A stretch of 64,000 bases of DNA, from NCBI RefSeq assembly GCF_004959855.1, contig NZ_SPNT01000005.1, positions 248,001-312,000 on the forward strand, given 5' to 3'. The DNA comes from Nitratireductor sp. XY-223 (GTDB taxonomy: Bacteria; Pseudomonadota; Alphaproteobacteria; Rhizobiales; Rhizobiaceae). Below, in pieces: positions 20,718 through 29,964 of the stretch. How positions within the stretch are numbered: the stretch's first letter is position 1; each line of letters opens with the position of its first letter. Both the position numbers and the translations under genes were made by a program. The notes beneath the pieces are model-generated. The model saw only the letters and a list, made by a program, of their open reading frames with translations, made no database searches and was not told the DNA's origin.

Positions 20718-21572
20718 CTAGTACAATCCGTTGGGGAAATAACGCAGGTAAAGTTCGCGCATGCGGCCGTCCTTGCTGATCGCGTGGATGGCGTGGTCGA
20801 AGGCATCGGCAAGGTCCGGGCTGTCGCGGCGCACGGCGATCGCCAGCCCCTCGCCCAGGAAGGCCGGGGCGAAATATGGCCCGTCGAAATAGGAACAGCA
20901 TTCATTGGCCGAGTTGCTGATCAGCCAGAAGGACAGTTGCACGCCGTCGCCGAAAACCGCGTCGACCTCGCCCGTCTTCAGCCCGTCGAACATCCATTCG
21001 TCGCGCTGGTAGGTAACCGGCTGGATGTCCGGGAAATAGGCGCGCAGCATGGCGGCATGCGCGGATCCCGCCATCACGCCGACGCGGCGGCCGGCCAGCG
21101 CCGAGGCGTCCTCGCCGTCGATCTCGACCCGGTCGGCGCGCACGAAACGGGCCGGGAATTTCAGGAACGGCCGGGTGAAGATGTAATCGTCCCGGCTCAG
21201 CACATTGATGGCGACACCGGCGATGAGCGCATCGCCCTGGCCGCCGGCGATGGCGGTGGACAATTCGCTCCACGGCAGGACCTGGATCTGGCACTTCTGC
21301 GCGATGTTCAGCTCGGCGCAGATTTCCCGCGCCAGGTCGACATGGAACCCGGACACGTGTTCCTGCTGGTCGAGGAAGTTGAAGGGCGGGAAATCATGGG
21401 TGGTCAGGAAGCGGATGCGGTTGCGCGCCGAAAGGTCCGGCACCTCGACCCGCTCGCGCGGGTCCCAGTAGTTCGGGTAGGTCGCGGTTTGCGCCTCGCC
21501 GGACTGCTGCGCGGCGGCAGGAAACACCAGCAAGGCGGCCAGCAGCGCAAGCCAGGCATTCGGTCGTGTCAT
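20718..21572 (-). CDS. Periplasmic substrate-binding protein, family 3 (amino-acid type)
   Basis: A 284-residue secreted protein with a signal peptide (cleavage near FPAAAQQ) and the SBP_bac_3 bilobal fold. Visible segments are IRFLTTHDFPPFNFLD, then GFHVDLAREICAELN, and GDALIAGVAI followed by FTRPFLKFPARFV. No ABC permease or ATPase gene is adjacent, so it is an orphan receptor. Three Cys residues (KCQ, NECCSYF) may form a disulfide. It starts 33 bp downstream of tRNA-Gly on the same strand and may be read from the tRNA transcript. The ligand is unknown. Confidence 0.8.
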   Translation of the reverse strand: MTRPNAWLALLAALLVFPAAAQQSGEAQTATYPNYWDPRERVEVPDLSARNRIRFLTTHDFPPFNFLDQQEHVSGFHVDLAREICAELNIAQKCQIQVLPWSELSTAIAGGQGDALIAGVAINVLSRDDYIFTRPFLKFPARFVRADRVEIDGEDASALAGRRVGVMAGSAHAAMLRAYFPDIQPVTYQRDEWMFDGLKTGEVDAVFGDGVQLSFWLISNSANECCSYFDGPYFAPAFLGEGLAIAVRRDSPDLADAFDHAIHAISKDGRMRELYLRYFPNGLY

Positions 21573-21604
21573 TGCCGGGTCCTGAATTTCATTCCATTCG
21601 GCGC

Positions 21605-21678
21605 TGGAGCGGGTAGCGGGAATCGAACCCGCGCGTCAAGCTTGGGAAGCTTGCAGGCTACCATTACATCATACCCGC
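21605..21678 (-). tRNA. tRNA-Gly (anticodon CCC)
   Basis: On the minus strand the acceptor stem GCGGGTA pairs with TACCCGC. The anticodon stem CAAGC/GCTTG encloses the loop TTCCCAA, so the anticodon is CCC. The T arm contains GGTTCGATTCC. The CCA end is encoded (minus-strand reading of 21605-21607). Total 74 nt with CCA. Confidence 0.93.
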
Positions 21679-21768
21679 AACTCTATGTTTTCATTTCGCA
21701 TTCTTAAAGAGTCTGCAGAATACAAAAACTAATTCGCGCTGCATCGCACCGCCGCAACGAGGCATCTA

Positions 21769-22596
21769 TTACGCACGCGGCGGGATGCTTTCCATCTTGT
21801 CTAGCATTTCTTTGACATCTGCATCCAGACTAAGTTGGTCAGTTGTGTGTACACAATAAATACCCGCGTCAACAACCATGTTTGTGTCTGGATGACCGAA
21901 GAATCGATCTGACAATTGTCGAAGGTAACGGGGCTCGACGAAGTGATGATTCCCAGAATTTTTATCTACGCATCTGTACAGGGCATGTGCGACAAGATCA
22001 GCTATCTTTAGCAAAGGTTCCTCACCCTTCTTACGGGACACAATCCGATCCACGTCTATGTTTTGCAACATTCCGGTTCTACGTCGCCTAGGATTGCGTT
22101 GGCACGCCCGAAGGAGATTCTTCATCATCTCATAGTCCACTTTTGCCTCTTCAAATACTATGTCGAGGTTTTCCGGCGGGATGCCGCGTGCATGCATAAA
22201 CCAGCCTACGCGCTCAAGCAGGTACTGCGCACATTTGTTGTAATACATAGTGTGAGCATTGCCGATGCGCTTCCTGTAGTCGCCAAGTGTGCTCTTCTTT
22301 GAGATCACGCCAAAAAGACGCATTTTTCGTTTCGCAATGCTGCGTGCACAGTGGAGCAGTTGATAGTGGTTCAGCCTAGAACAATGCAGCTCTTTTCCTA
22401 CTTCAACCTCTATTTTGGAAAGCGCGTCTTTTGTTGTATTGAGTGAACGATTCCGCATTAAGGATGCACCCAACGTCATATAGGGCGACGCACCCGCTTG
22501 ATCGGCATCTCGGACCTTGCCAATGCCCGCCTCCCCACTTTCATCGATGAATACTGTAAAGCGCGTTTTCAATTCGAGAACCTTTTCGGTCACCAT
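21769..22596 (-). CDS. DUF3800 domain-containing protein
   Basis: A 275-residue protein with the DUF3800 hallmark FIDESGEAG near the N-terminus (acidic pair at about residues 18-19) and the matching C-terminal element LLKIADLVAHALYR. The conserved acidic residues suggest a metal-dependent nuclease-like fold, but no activity is established. DUF3800 genes are frequent in mobile and defence-rich regions. The ATG at 22596 is taken; a TTG lies one codon earlier. It faces away from the AbiJ-type gene across a 171-bp region and lies 90 bp from tRNA-Gly. Confidence 0.85.
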   Translation of the reverse strand: MVTEKVLELKTRFTVFIDESGEAGIGKVRDADQAGASPYMTLGASLMRNRSLNTTKDALSKIEVEVGKELHCSRLNHYQLLHCARSIAKRKMRLFGVISKKSTLGDYRKRIGNAHTMYYNKCAQYLLERVGWFMHARGIPPENLDIVFEEAKVDYEMMKNLLRACQRNPRRRRTGMLQNIDVDRIVSRKKGEEPLLKIADLVAHALYRCVDKNSGNHHFVEPRYLRQLSDRFFGHPDTNMVVDAGIYCVHTTDQLSLDADVKEMLDKMESIPPRA

Positions 22597-22767
22597 CAAA
22601 TCTGGCTAACACATACTACCGCCTGCAATCATACATTGCGATATATCCGGTCCAACAAGCCCGGACTGCCGAGCCTTTGTCATGCGTCGACTAGGGAGTG
22701 CTGTCTTGGTTACATCGGACATGAGTGCTACACCTGCGAACTTAAACGCAGAGGTTCGACCGCCGAG

Positions 22768-23658
22768 ATGACCGAGGAAGAAGATCCGTTTGAAGTACGG
22801 AAGCGACTGACATTTGAGCAGGCGGAAGGAGCGGCACCGCTTCCCACACAGCTGAAGCCAAAGGAGATAACCCAAGAACTTCGGGCGGTGTTGTGGCGCA
22901 CGGTCCACGTCAGTTTGAAATCTTGTCGGGTGTCTCCGCGTCCGGGCGGTTATGTCTATACATTGAAAGACCCTTGGCGAAGGATCTTGTTGGCACTTCA
23001 CATCTATCGCGATTATCGCATGGACGACGATTTCGTAGAAGACGCAGATGAGCAAATTAAGTCCGTGCGGGCAATCTTCGAACAAGGCGACTACTTGGCG
23101 ATCTTTGGCTGGCTGCAGGAAGTTCTGCGGCGTGATCCTCCTCACCGCTTCCCCGAGTCGATAATCCGGGCGCTTACCTATAGCCGCGCACCTTACAGGG
23201 TAATAGCTGGCAAGACGATCGTACCCATTAGCAGCGATACTGAACTAGAAACACTGAAGAAGGCGTTCGCTGACATCACGGCTGCAGAGTTTCATGGTGC
23301 GCGTGCCCACCTTCACAGGGCGGCAGAGTTGCTTACGGAGGGCAATTGGGCAGATAGCGTGAGGGAAAGCATACACTCCGTTGAATCTGTGGCGCGGGTC
23401 TTAGATGGTTCCGGAGAGTTTTCAAAGGCGCTCGCGCGGCTTGAGAATACTGTTGGCATCCACGGCGCGATGAAGGAAGGTTTTAAGAAGCTGTATGGAT
23501 ATAGCAGTGATGAACAAGGCATCCGACATCCCCTGCTAGATGACGGGGCCGCTTCAGTTGACGAACAGGACGCTATGTTCATGATCGGCGCGTGTGCCTC
23601 GTTTGTCTCTTATCTAATCAATAAGGCAAGGGTTGCGGGCCTGTTGTCAGCCACATAG
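22768..23658 (+). CDS. AbiJ-NTD4 domain abortive-infection-like protein
   Basis: A 296-residue protein. The N-terminal part (EITQELRAVLWRTVHVSL) matches the AbiJ N-terminal domain 4. The C-terminal part has the conserved run of the family: DSVRESIHSVESVARVL, SKALARLEN, KKLYGYSSDEQGIRHPLLDD and FMIGACASFVSYLI. This half resembles HEPN-type domains, which are RNases in several toxins, although a clear R-x4-6-H motif is not seen. The ATG at 22768 fits the domain start; a longer frame upstream overlaps the divergent gene. Such proteins are linked to abortive infection against phages; activity here is inferred. Confidence 0.82.
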   Translation: MTEEEDPFEVRKRLTFEQAEGAAPLPTQLKPKEITQELRAVLWRTVHVSLKSCRVSPRPGGYVYTLKDPWRRILLALHIYRDYRMDDDFVEDADEQIKSVRAIFEQGDYLAIFGWLQEVLRRDPPHRFPESIIRALTYSRAPYRVIAGKTIVPISSDTELETLKKAFADITAAEFHGARAHLHRAAELLTEGNWADSVRESIHSVESVARVLDGSGEFSKALARLENTVGIHGAMKEGFKKLYGYSSDEQGIRHPLLDDGAASVDEQDAMFMIGACASFVSYLINKARVAGLLSAT

Positions 23659-23962
23659 CCTAGTATCGGCTCAGCGTAGGAGAGATTAAAGAACAAGTCC
23701 GCGGGTCTAACCGCGTAGGTCCAGTCCATAACGGCCAGTACTGTGCCGCGCAGTGCGCCTACAGCTGCGGTAATGACCGTGACCTCACCAGCCGGCCGGT
23801 GTAGAAGACGTTGGGCTACATGCCCGCACCTTTGACGCTGCAATCGACCCGCCATTGCCTCGCCCGACAAGAGTGAAGCACTCCATTTCTGTCAAGCACA
23901 GCTTGACTCCGGCCAAACCCGTTGCCATGTGCATGTCGTCCCAACGCACCGACCGGCCCGCC
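23659..23962. other. Gap after the AbiJ-like gene
   Basis: About 304 bp with no supported gene. GC content rises back to the level of the core genome around 23750, so the right edge of the inserted segment probably lies here. A short minus-strand open frame (23610-23870) resembles nothing I recognise and is not called. Confidence 0.4.
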
Positions 23963-24751
23963 ATGCAAGCCCTGAAAAACCTGCTCGAAACCCGCAAATT
24001 CGAATGGTTCATCACCGCCATCATCATCGTCAATGCGATCACACTCGGCCTCGAGACGATCCCGGCGGCAATGGAGCGCGCGGGCCCGCTGCTTTTGACC
24101 ATCGACCGGCTGATTCTGGCGATCTTCGTCGTCGAGCTGGTCTCCAAGATGGCCGTCTACAGGGCCTCCTTCGTCAAGGATCCGTGGCGCATCTTCGACT
24201 TCATCGTCGTCGGCGTCGCGCTGCTGCCGGCAACCGGCAGCCTCTCGGTGCTGCGCGCGCTGCGCATCCTGCGGGTGCTGCGGCTGGTTTCGATGGTCCC
24301 GTCGCTGCGCCGCGTCGTCGGCGGGCTGATCGCCGCCCTGCCCGGCATGGGCTCCATCGTGCTGCTCCTGGGGCTGGTGTTCTACGTCTTCTCGGTGATG
24401 GCGACGAAGCTCTACGGGGGCGCCTTCCCGCAATGGTTCGGCTCGATCCCGGCGTCCGCCTATTCGCTGTTCCAGATCATGACGTTGGAGAGCTGGTCGA
24501 TGGGCATCGTGCGCCCGGTGATGGATGTCTATCCGATGGCCTGGGCCTTCTTCGTGCCCTTCATCGTCGCCACATCGTTCACAGTGCTGAACCTCTTCAT
24601 CGGCATCATCGTGTCGGCGATGCAGGCCGAGCACGAGGCCGAAGCGTCCGCAGACCGCGAGATGCTGCAGAACGAGCAGGAGATGATCCTCAATGAAATC
24701 AAGGCGCTGCGGGCCGACATCGCGCAGATGAAGGCGGAAAAGACGTCCTGA
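23963..24751 (+). CDS. Voltage-gated sodium channel-like ion transporter (NaChBac type)
   Basis: A 262-residue six-helix channel subunit. S1 begins at FEWFITAIIIVNAITLGLET. S4 carries the regularly spaced arginines of a voltage sensor (RALRILRVLRLVSMVPSLRR). The pore loop has TLESWSM, which matches the selectivity filter TLESW of bacterial Nav channels. A C-terminal coiled coil (EQEMILNEIKALRADIAQMK) would assemble the tetramer. The start at 23963 (MQALKNLLETRKFEW) resembles NavAb-type N-termini; ATGs at 23927 and 23933 are possible alternatives. Probably linked to motility or pH homeostasis, as in other bacteria. Confidence 0.87.
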   Translation: MQALKNLLETRKFEWFITAIIIVNAITLGLETIPAAMERAGPLLLTIDRLILAIFVVELVSKMAVYRASFVKDPWRIFDFIVVGVALLPATGSLSVLRALRILRVLRLVSMVPSLRRVVGGLIAALPGMGSIVLLLGLVFYVFSVMATKLYGGAFPQWFGSIPASAYSLFQIMTLESWSMGIVRPVMDVYPMAWAFFVPFIVATSFTVLNLFIGIIVSAMQAEHEAEASADREMLQNEQEMILNEIKALRADIAQMKAEKTS

Positions 24752-24760
24752 CGCGCGGCC

Positions 24761-25849
24761 TTACTGCTTGAAATGCTTCGAGAGCTTCAGGCCCTGCGCC
24801 TGGTAGTTGGAGCCGAGATCGGCGCCGTAAAGCGCCTTCGGGCGCTCCAGCATGTGCTCGTAGACCAGCCGGCCGACGATCTGCCCGTGTTCGAGGATGA
24901 ACGGCACCTCGTGGCTGCGCACCTCGAGCACGGCGCGGCTGCCCGAGCCGCCGGCCGCCGTGTGGCCGAAGCCGGGATCGAAGAAGCCGGCATAGTGCAC
25001 CCGGAACTCGCCGACCAGCGGATCGAAGGGCGTCATCTCGGCGGCATAAAGCGGCGGCACGTGCACCGCTTCGCGTGAGACGAGGATGTAGAACTCGTCC
25101 GGGTCGAGGATGATATAGCCGTTGCCGCGCGTGTAGATCGGCTCCCAGAAATCGAGAACGTCGTGGGCAGCCTTGCGGTCGACATCGATCACCGAGGTAT
25201 GGTGCTTGCCGCGATAGCCCGCGAGACCATCCGGGCCGCTCTCCAGGTCGACGGATAGGGCAATGCCGCCGCCGGATATATTCGGCGTCTCGGACGCGAC
25301 GAGCACTTCGCTTTCGTGCAATTGCGCCAGTGCCGCCTCGTCGAGGCCGGCGCTGCCCTTGCGGAAACGGATCTGCGACAGGCGCGAGCCGGTGCGCACG
25401 ACGATGGGAAATGTCCGCGGGCTGACCTCGAGGAAGAGTGGGCCGCTGTATCCGGCGGGCATCTTGTCGAATTCCTGGGTATTGTCGGCCATGACGCGGG
25501 TGAAGATGTCGAGCCGCCCGGTCGAACTCTTCGGATTGGCCGACGCGCTGATGTCGCCCGGCAGATCGAGGCTTTCCAGCAACGGCACGATATAGACGCA
25601 GCCCGTCTCGAGCACCGCGCCCGAGGTCAGGTCGATTTCGTGCAGCTTGAGACGCTCGAGCTTGTCGCCGACCCGGTGACCGGGTCCGGGAAGGAAGCTG
25701 GCGCGCACGCGGTAGGCCTTTTCGCCGAGGCGCAGATCGAGGCTCGCCGGCTGGATCTGGTCGTCGTCAAGCGCGCGCGGCGCCTTCAGGCGGCCGGCGT
25801 CGAACAGCCCCGCAATGTCCAGATCGGCCAGAATGCCTGCCTTCGCCAT
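24761..25849 (-). CDS. 2'-deoxycytidine 5'-triphosphate deaminase (double-domain type)
   Basis: A 362-residue enzyme converting dCTP to dUTP for thymidylate synthesis. It is about twice the length of E. coli Dcd: two trimeric dUTPase-like domains are fused, a form common in Alphaproteobacteria. The first half has the nucleotide-binding segment SANPKSSTGRLD and the catalytic-Glu region GPLFLEVSPRTF. The second half repeats the fold around GYIILDPDEFYILVSREAV. It is convergent with the ion channel gene, with 9 bp between the stops. Confidence 0.88.
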   Translation of the reverse strand: MAKAGILADLDIAGLFDAGRLKAPRALDDDQIQPASLDLRLGEKAYRVRASFLPGPGHRVGDKLERLKLHEIDLTSGAVLETGCVYIVPLLESLDLPGDISASANPKSSTGRLDIFTRVMADNTQEFDKMPAGYSGPLFLEVSPRTFPIVVRTGSRLSQIRFRKGSAGLDEAALAQLHESEVLVASETPNISGGGIALSVDLESGPDGLAGYRGKHHTSVIDVDRKAAHDVLDFWEPIYTRGNGYIILDPDEFYILVSREAVHVPPLYAAEMTPFDPLVGEFRVHYAGFFDPGFGHTAAGGSGSRAVLEVRSHEVPFILEHGQIVGRLVYEHMLERPKALYGADLGSNYQAQGLKLSKHFKQ

Positions 25850-25930
25850 GCCTTTCCCCTGTTTTCGGGTCTATCAAATACAGCGCGCCACGATTGACGC
25901 AAGGAAATCGGGGCTGTAAAGAGGCCTTAT

Positions 25931-26028
25931 CCCGTGGTGATTTGGCCGACCGGCTTGCTGCCACGTTAAACAAGTCGCTAAAAGGTCGGGAATCCAACCG
26001 GCTGGCGACGTTCGCAGGCCGGTTTTTT
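25931..26028 (+). promoter_or_regulatory. SAM-II riboswitch with intrinsic terminator, upstream of metZ
   Basis: The stretch CCCGTGGTGATTTGG to GCTAAAAGGTCGGG matches the SAM-II (metA/SAM-alpha) riboswitch. P1 pairs CGTGG (25933-25937) with CCACG (25961-25965). The pseudoknot helix pairs CCGACC (25946-25951) with GGTCGG (25984-25989). A terminator follows: AACCGGC (25996-26002) with GCCGGTT (26018-26024) and a T-run to 26028. High S-adenosylmethionine should switch off metZ. An alternative pairing of ACCGGC (25949-25954) with GCCGGT (26018-26023) could act as antiterminator; that is inferred. Confidence 0.88.
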
Positions 26029-26041
26029 GTTGGGTGAAGAC

Positions 26042-27250
26042 ATGACCGATAAGAGTACAGACGGAACGGCAAACGCGGCAAACTGGCGTCCGGCGACGCA
26101 GATGGTCCATGGCGGCACGAGCCGCTCGCAATTCGGCGAGACCTCGGAGGCGATGTTCCTGACCCAGGGCTTCGTCTATGACAGCGCCGAGGCAGCGGAA
26201 GCCCGCTTCAAGGGCGAGGATGAGGGCTTCATCTATTCGCGCTACGCCAACCCGACGGTCGACATGTTCGAAAAGCGCATGTGCGCCCTGGAAGGCGCCG
26301 AGGACGCGCGCGCCACCGCGTCGGGCATGGCCGCCGTTTCCGCGTCGCTGCTGTGCCAGCTCAAGGCCGGCGACCACGTAGTCTCCGCGCGGGCGCTGTT
26401 CGGCTCCTGCCGCTGGGTGGTGGAAACGCTGATGCCGCAATACGGCATCGAAACCACGCTGATCGACGGTACGGACCTTGAAAACTGGCAGCGCGCCGTG
26501 CGCCCCAACACGAAGGTCTTCTTCCTGGAAAGCCCGACCAATCCGACGCTCGAGGTGATCGATATCGCGGGCGTTGCCAAAATCGCCGATGCGATCGGCG
26601 CCAAGGTGGTCGTCGACAACGTGTTCGCCACACCGCTTTACCAGAAACCGCTGGAACTGGGCGCTCATATCGTCGTCTACTCGGCGACGAAACACATAGA
26701 CGGCCAGGGCCGGTGCCTCGGCGGCATCGTGCTTTCCTCCAAGGACTGGATCGACGGGAACCTGCACGACTATTTCCGCCACACGGGGCCTTCGCTGTCG
26801 CCATTCAATGCGTGGACGCTCCTGAAAGGGCTCGAAACGCTGCCGCTGCGCGTGCGCCAGCAGACGGAAAGCGCCCGCAAGATCGCCGACCACCTGGCGT
26901 CGCTGAACTCGATCAAGCGGGTGATCTATCCCGGCCGGCCCGACCACCCGCAGGCCGATCTGGTGCAGAAGCAGATGTCCGGCGGCTCGACCCTCGTCGC
27001 CTTCGAGATCGAAGGCGGCAAGGCGGCGGCCTTCGCCTTCGAGAACGCGCTGCAGATCATCCGCATCTCCAACAACCTGGGCGACGCCAAGAGCCTGATC
27101 ACCCATCCGGCGACGACGACGCACAAGAACCTGGCGGAAGAGGCGCGCGCCGAGCTCGGCATCACCGATGCGACGGTGCGGCTTTCCATCGGGCTGGAGG
27201 ACGCGGACGACCTGATCGCCGACATCGACCGGGCGCTGGCGGCGACGTGA
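26042..27250 (+). CDS. metZ: O-succinylhomoserine sulfhydrylase
   Basis: A 402-residue PLP enzyme of the Cys/Met metabolism family that makes homocysteine directly from O-succinyl- (or O-acetyl-) homoserine and sulfide in methionine synthesis. The PLP lysine is in YSATKHIDGQGRCLGG, and the family motif FIYSRYANPTVDMFEKR is near the N-terminus. The ATG at 26042 is used; it lies 13 nt after the terminator T-run of the SAM-II riboswitch, with GGGTGAAG as ribosome-binding site. The riboswitch context supports the methionine role. Discrimination from cystathionine gamma-synthase rests on overall similarity. Confidence 0.9.
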   Translation: MTDKSTDGTANAANWRPATQMVHGGTSRSQFGETSEAMFLTQGFVYDSAEAAEARFKGEDEGFIYSRYANPTVDMFEKRMCALEGAEDARATASGMAAVSASLLCQLKAGDHVVSARALFGSCRWVVETLMPQYGIETTLIDGTDLENWQRAVRPNTKVFFLESPTNPTLEVIDIAGVAKIADAIGAKVVVDNVFATPLYQKPLELGAHIVVYSATKHIDGQGRCLGGIVLSSKDWIDGNLHDYFRHTGPSLSPFNAWTLLKGLETLPLRVRQQTESARKIADHLASLNSIKRVIYPGRPDHPQADLVQKQMSGGSTLVAFEIEGGKAAAFAFENALQIIRISNNLGDAKSLITHPATTTHKNLAEEARAELGITDATVRLSIGLEDADDLIADIDRALAAT

Positions 27251-27268
27251 GCCGCCGTGTCCCGGGGT

Positions 27269-27880
27269 TCAGCGCTGGCCGAACATGCGGCCGGCGATGA
27301 CGATGCGCGACAGCGCCGTATAAAGGCAGATTGCCGCGTAGACATAGGCGAGCCACACGAAACTGCCTGGGAAGATGCAGAAGACGGCGAAGACGGCGAT
27401 CGTCTCGGTCGCTTCGGCGAGCCCGGTGGTGAAATAGAGCGATTTCTCGCCGCGGACGGTGCTGTGCATGTCGTAGCGCTCCGCCATTATCGCATAGGCG
27501 AGAAATGTCGATCCGTTGATGTAGAACGAGAATATGAGCACGGCGCCGGCGACGGCGTTGACGCCGGGTTCGGCCAGCACGAAACCGAGCGGGATGGCGC
27601 CGTAGAAGACGAAGTCGAGCACGATATCCAGATAACCGCCGAAATCGGTCGATTCCGTCGCCTTGGCAATGGCGCCGTCGAGGCCGTCGCAAAAGCGGCT
27701 GATGAGGATGAGGACAAGGCCGGCCCAATAGGCCTGCTGCCAAATGGCATAGGCGGCAACGAGGCCGATGACGCAGCCGATAATGGTGACCGCATTTGCG
27801 GAAACCCCGAGGGCCGCCACCCGCCGGCCACAGGCATCGAGCGGCGGGTTGATGATCTTTCTGACGGCGCCGTCGAGCAT
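27269..27880 (-). CDS. CDP-alcohol phosphatidyltransferase family protein
   Basis: A 203-residue integral membrane enzyme that transfers a phosphatidyl group from CDP-diacylglycerol (or similar) to an alcohol. The family motif D-x2-D-G-x2-A-(R/K)-x8-G-x3-D-x3-D is seen as DGLDGAIAKATESTDFGG followed by YLDIVLD, with Lys in place of the usual Arg. Six hydrophobic segments are present. The ATG at 27880 is chosen because AAAGGAG lies just upstream; an in-frame start 11 codons earlier lacks one. The alcohol substrate is unknown. It is convergent with metZ, 18 bp apart. Confidence 0.86.
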   Translation of the reverse strand: MLDGAVRKIINPPLDACGRRVAALGVSANAVTIIGCVIGLVAAYAIWQQAYWAGLVLILISRFCDGLDGAIAKATESTDFGGYLDIVLDFVFYGAIPLGFVLAEPGVNAVAGAVLIFSFYINGSTFLAYAIMAERYDMHSTVRGEKSLYFTTGLAEATETIAVFAVFCIFPGSFVWLAYVYAAICLYTALSRIVIAGRMFGQR

Positions 27881-28099
27881 GGCCTCTCCTTTCGCGCAAG
27901 CGCGAACATGCATACAGCTTTCACGGGCAATCGAAAGCCATCATTTGTCACAATCGCGTCAGCTTTATTTGACCGCCGGGCGGATTTCCAGCGTTAACCG
28001 CACCACCATCGCGGAGCGAAAGCGAATTCACCTTTGGCCGTTGATGTTATATAGACGGCAGTAGGATATTGCGGGAATCAATGGGAAGCGCGAACAAGC

Positions 28100-28492
28100 A
28101 TGTACCGGGCGCTGACACATGATATCGAGATCACGGTCGAGCCGTTTTATCTTGAGGAACAGTCCGAACCGGAAGAAAACAGGTTCGTCTGGGGCTACCG
28201 CATCGTCATCGTCAACCATTCGGACGACACCGTGCAGTTGCGCGACCGCTACTGGCGCATCACCGACGCGGTCGGCCAGGTCGACGAGATCACCGGCGAG
28301 GGTGTCGTCGGCGAACAGCCGGTCCTGGCGCCCGGCGACCAGTTCGAATATTCCTCCGGCTGCCCGCTCGACACCTCCTCCGGCATGATGGTCGGCCAGT
28401 ACCGCATGGAACGCCAGGACGGCGAAAGTTTCATGGTCGATATCCCCGCCTTCTCACTCGACGTTCCGGGCATGGCGAGAACGCTCAATTGA
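28100..28492 (+). CDS. apaG: Co2+/Mg2+ efflux protein ApaG
   Basis: A 130-residue ApaG with the complete fibronectin-III-like fold ([20 protein letters not shown], then [17 protein letters not shown] and MVGQYRME). ApaG affects Co/Mg resistance in Enterobacteria, but its molecular activity remains unsettled. The length is normal. The TGA overlaps the TTG start of the next gene (trkH-like), so the two genes are probably coupled. Confidence 0.93.
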   Translation: MYRALTHDIEITVEPFYLEEQSEPEENRFVWGYRIVIVNHSDDTVQLRDRYWRITDAVGQVDEITGEGVVGEQPVLAPGDQFEYSSGCPLDTSSGMMVGQYRMERQDGESFMVDIPAFSLDVPGMARTLN

Positions 28493-29946
28493 ACGGAGCG
28501 CTGGATTTCCGTCCCGTCATACTGGTCACGGGTATCCTGATCGCAACGCTCGGCGTTGCGATGCTGCTTCCGGCCATCGTCGACCTTGCCGCGGACAACA
28601 AGGACTGGATGGTGTTCTTCGCATCGTCCATGCTGACGACGCTGATCGGTCTTTCGCTGTTTGCCGCCACGCGCGGATCGCCGCGCGGCCTCTCGACCCG
28701 CCAGGCGCTGCTGATGACGGTCGTGTCGTGGCTGGCGCTGGTGGCCTTCGGCGCGCTGCCCTTCATGTGGTCGGGCGTGGTGCCGAGCTATACCGACGCC
28801 TTCTTCGAATCCATGTCGGGACTGACGACGACGGGCGCGACCGTCATCGAGGGACTCGACCACGCACCGCCCGGCATCCTGTTCTGGCGCGGGCTGCTGC
28901 AATGGCTTGGCGGCCTCGGCATCATCGTCATGGCGATCGCGGTGCTGCCGATGCTTCAGATCGGCGGCATGCAGCTGTTCAAGGCAGAGGCCTTCGACAC
29001 GGCGGAGAAGATCCTGCCGCGGGCGACGCAGATCTCAAGTTCGATCACCCTCGTCTTCATCGGCTTCACCGTCGCGTGCTGCGTGCTGTTCATGGCTGCG
29101 GGCATGCCCTTCGCCGACGCCGTCATCCATGCCATGACCACCGTCGCGACGGGCGGCTTTTCCACCAAGGACCTTTCCATCGGCCATTTTGACAGCGCCG
29201 CGATCGACTGGATCACGATCGTCTTCATGATCCTGGGATCGATCCCGTTCATTCTCTATGTCCAGATGCTGCAGGGACGCGTCCGGCCGATCTTTTTCGA
29301 TTCGCAGGTGCGGGTATTCCTCGGCCTGCTCGCCATCGCCACGCTGATCGCCTGGCTGATGGCCCATTACGGCGAGTATCACGTCGGCCTCGACGGCCTG
29401 CGCTTCGCGGCCTTCAATGTCGTGTCGATCACCACCGGCACCGGCTACGCGACGACCGACTACGGCATCTGGGGACCGCACGCGATTTCGTTCTTCTTCG
29501 TGATCATGTTCATCGGCGGCTGCGCCGGCTCGACCTCCTGCGGCATCAAGATCTTCCGTTTCCAGGTGCTGTTCGAGGCAATCCGCCAGCACATCAACCA
29601 GGTGATGTATCCGCACGGCATCTTCCGCCCGCAGTTCAACGGCCGGCCGATCGATCCGCGCGTCATCGCATCGGTGATGAGCTTCATGTTCCTCTATGTC
29701 GTCAGTTTCGGCGCTATCTCGATCGCGCTGATCATGACCGGCCTCGACACGACGACGGCGCTGTCCGGCGCCGGCTCGGCCATCTCGAATGTCGGACCGG
29801 GTCTCGGAACGATCATCGGGCCGGCGGGCAACTACGCGCCGCTCAATGACACCGCCAAATGGACACTCGCCGCCGGCATGCTCCTCGGACGGCTGGAGCT
29901 GTTCACGATCATGGTCCTGTTCCTGCCGCGCTTCTGGCGCACCTGA
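28489..29946 (+). CDS. TrkH family potassium uptake protein
   Basis: A 485-residue membrane subunit of the Trk potassium transporter. Four pore-loop filters are visible: [36 protein letters not shown] and [11 protein letters not shown]. They match the four-fold internal repeat with conserved glycines. No trkA is in the window. The start is TTG at 28489, overlapping the apaG stop; the next ATG would cut into the first transmembrane helix. Convergent with the MOSC gene. Confidence 0.9.
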   Translation: MNGALDFRPVILVTGILIATLGVAMLLPAIVDLAADNKDWMVFFASSMLTTLIGLSLFAATRGSPRGLSTRQALLMTVVSWLALVAFGALPFMWSGVVPSYTDAFFESMSGLTTTGATVIEGLDHAPPGILFWRGLLQWLGGLGIIVMAIAVLPMLQIGGMQLFKAEAFDTAEKILPRATQISSSITLVFIGFTVACCVLFMAAGMPFADAVIHAMTTVATGGFSTKDLSIGHFDSAAIDWITIVFMILGSIPFILYVQMLQGRVRPIFFDSQVRVFLGLLAIATLIAWLMAHYGEYHVGLDGLRFAAFNVVSITTGTGYATTDYGIWGPHAISFFFVIMFIGGCAGSTSCGIKIFRFQVLFEAIRQHINQVMYPHGIFRPQFNGRPIDPRVIASVMSFMFLYVVSFGAISIALIMTGLDTTTALSGAGSAISNVGPGLGTIIGPAGNYAPLNDTAKWTLAAGMLLGRLELFTIMVLFLPRFWRT

Positions 29947-29964
29947 ACCCGGCCGGCGATCGCC

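Noticed and set aside
22498-22767. N-terminal extension of the AbiJ-like gene
   Set aside because: It overlaps the divergent DUF3800 gene and shows no domain; the ATG at 22768 starts the conserved region.
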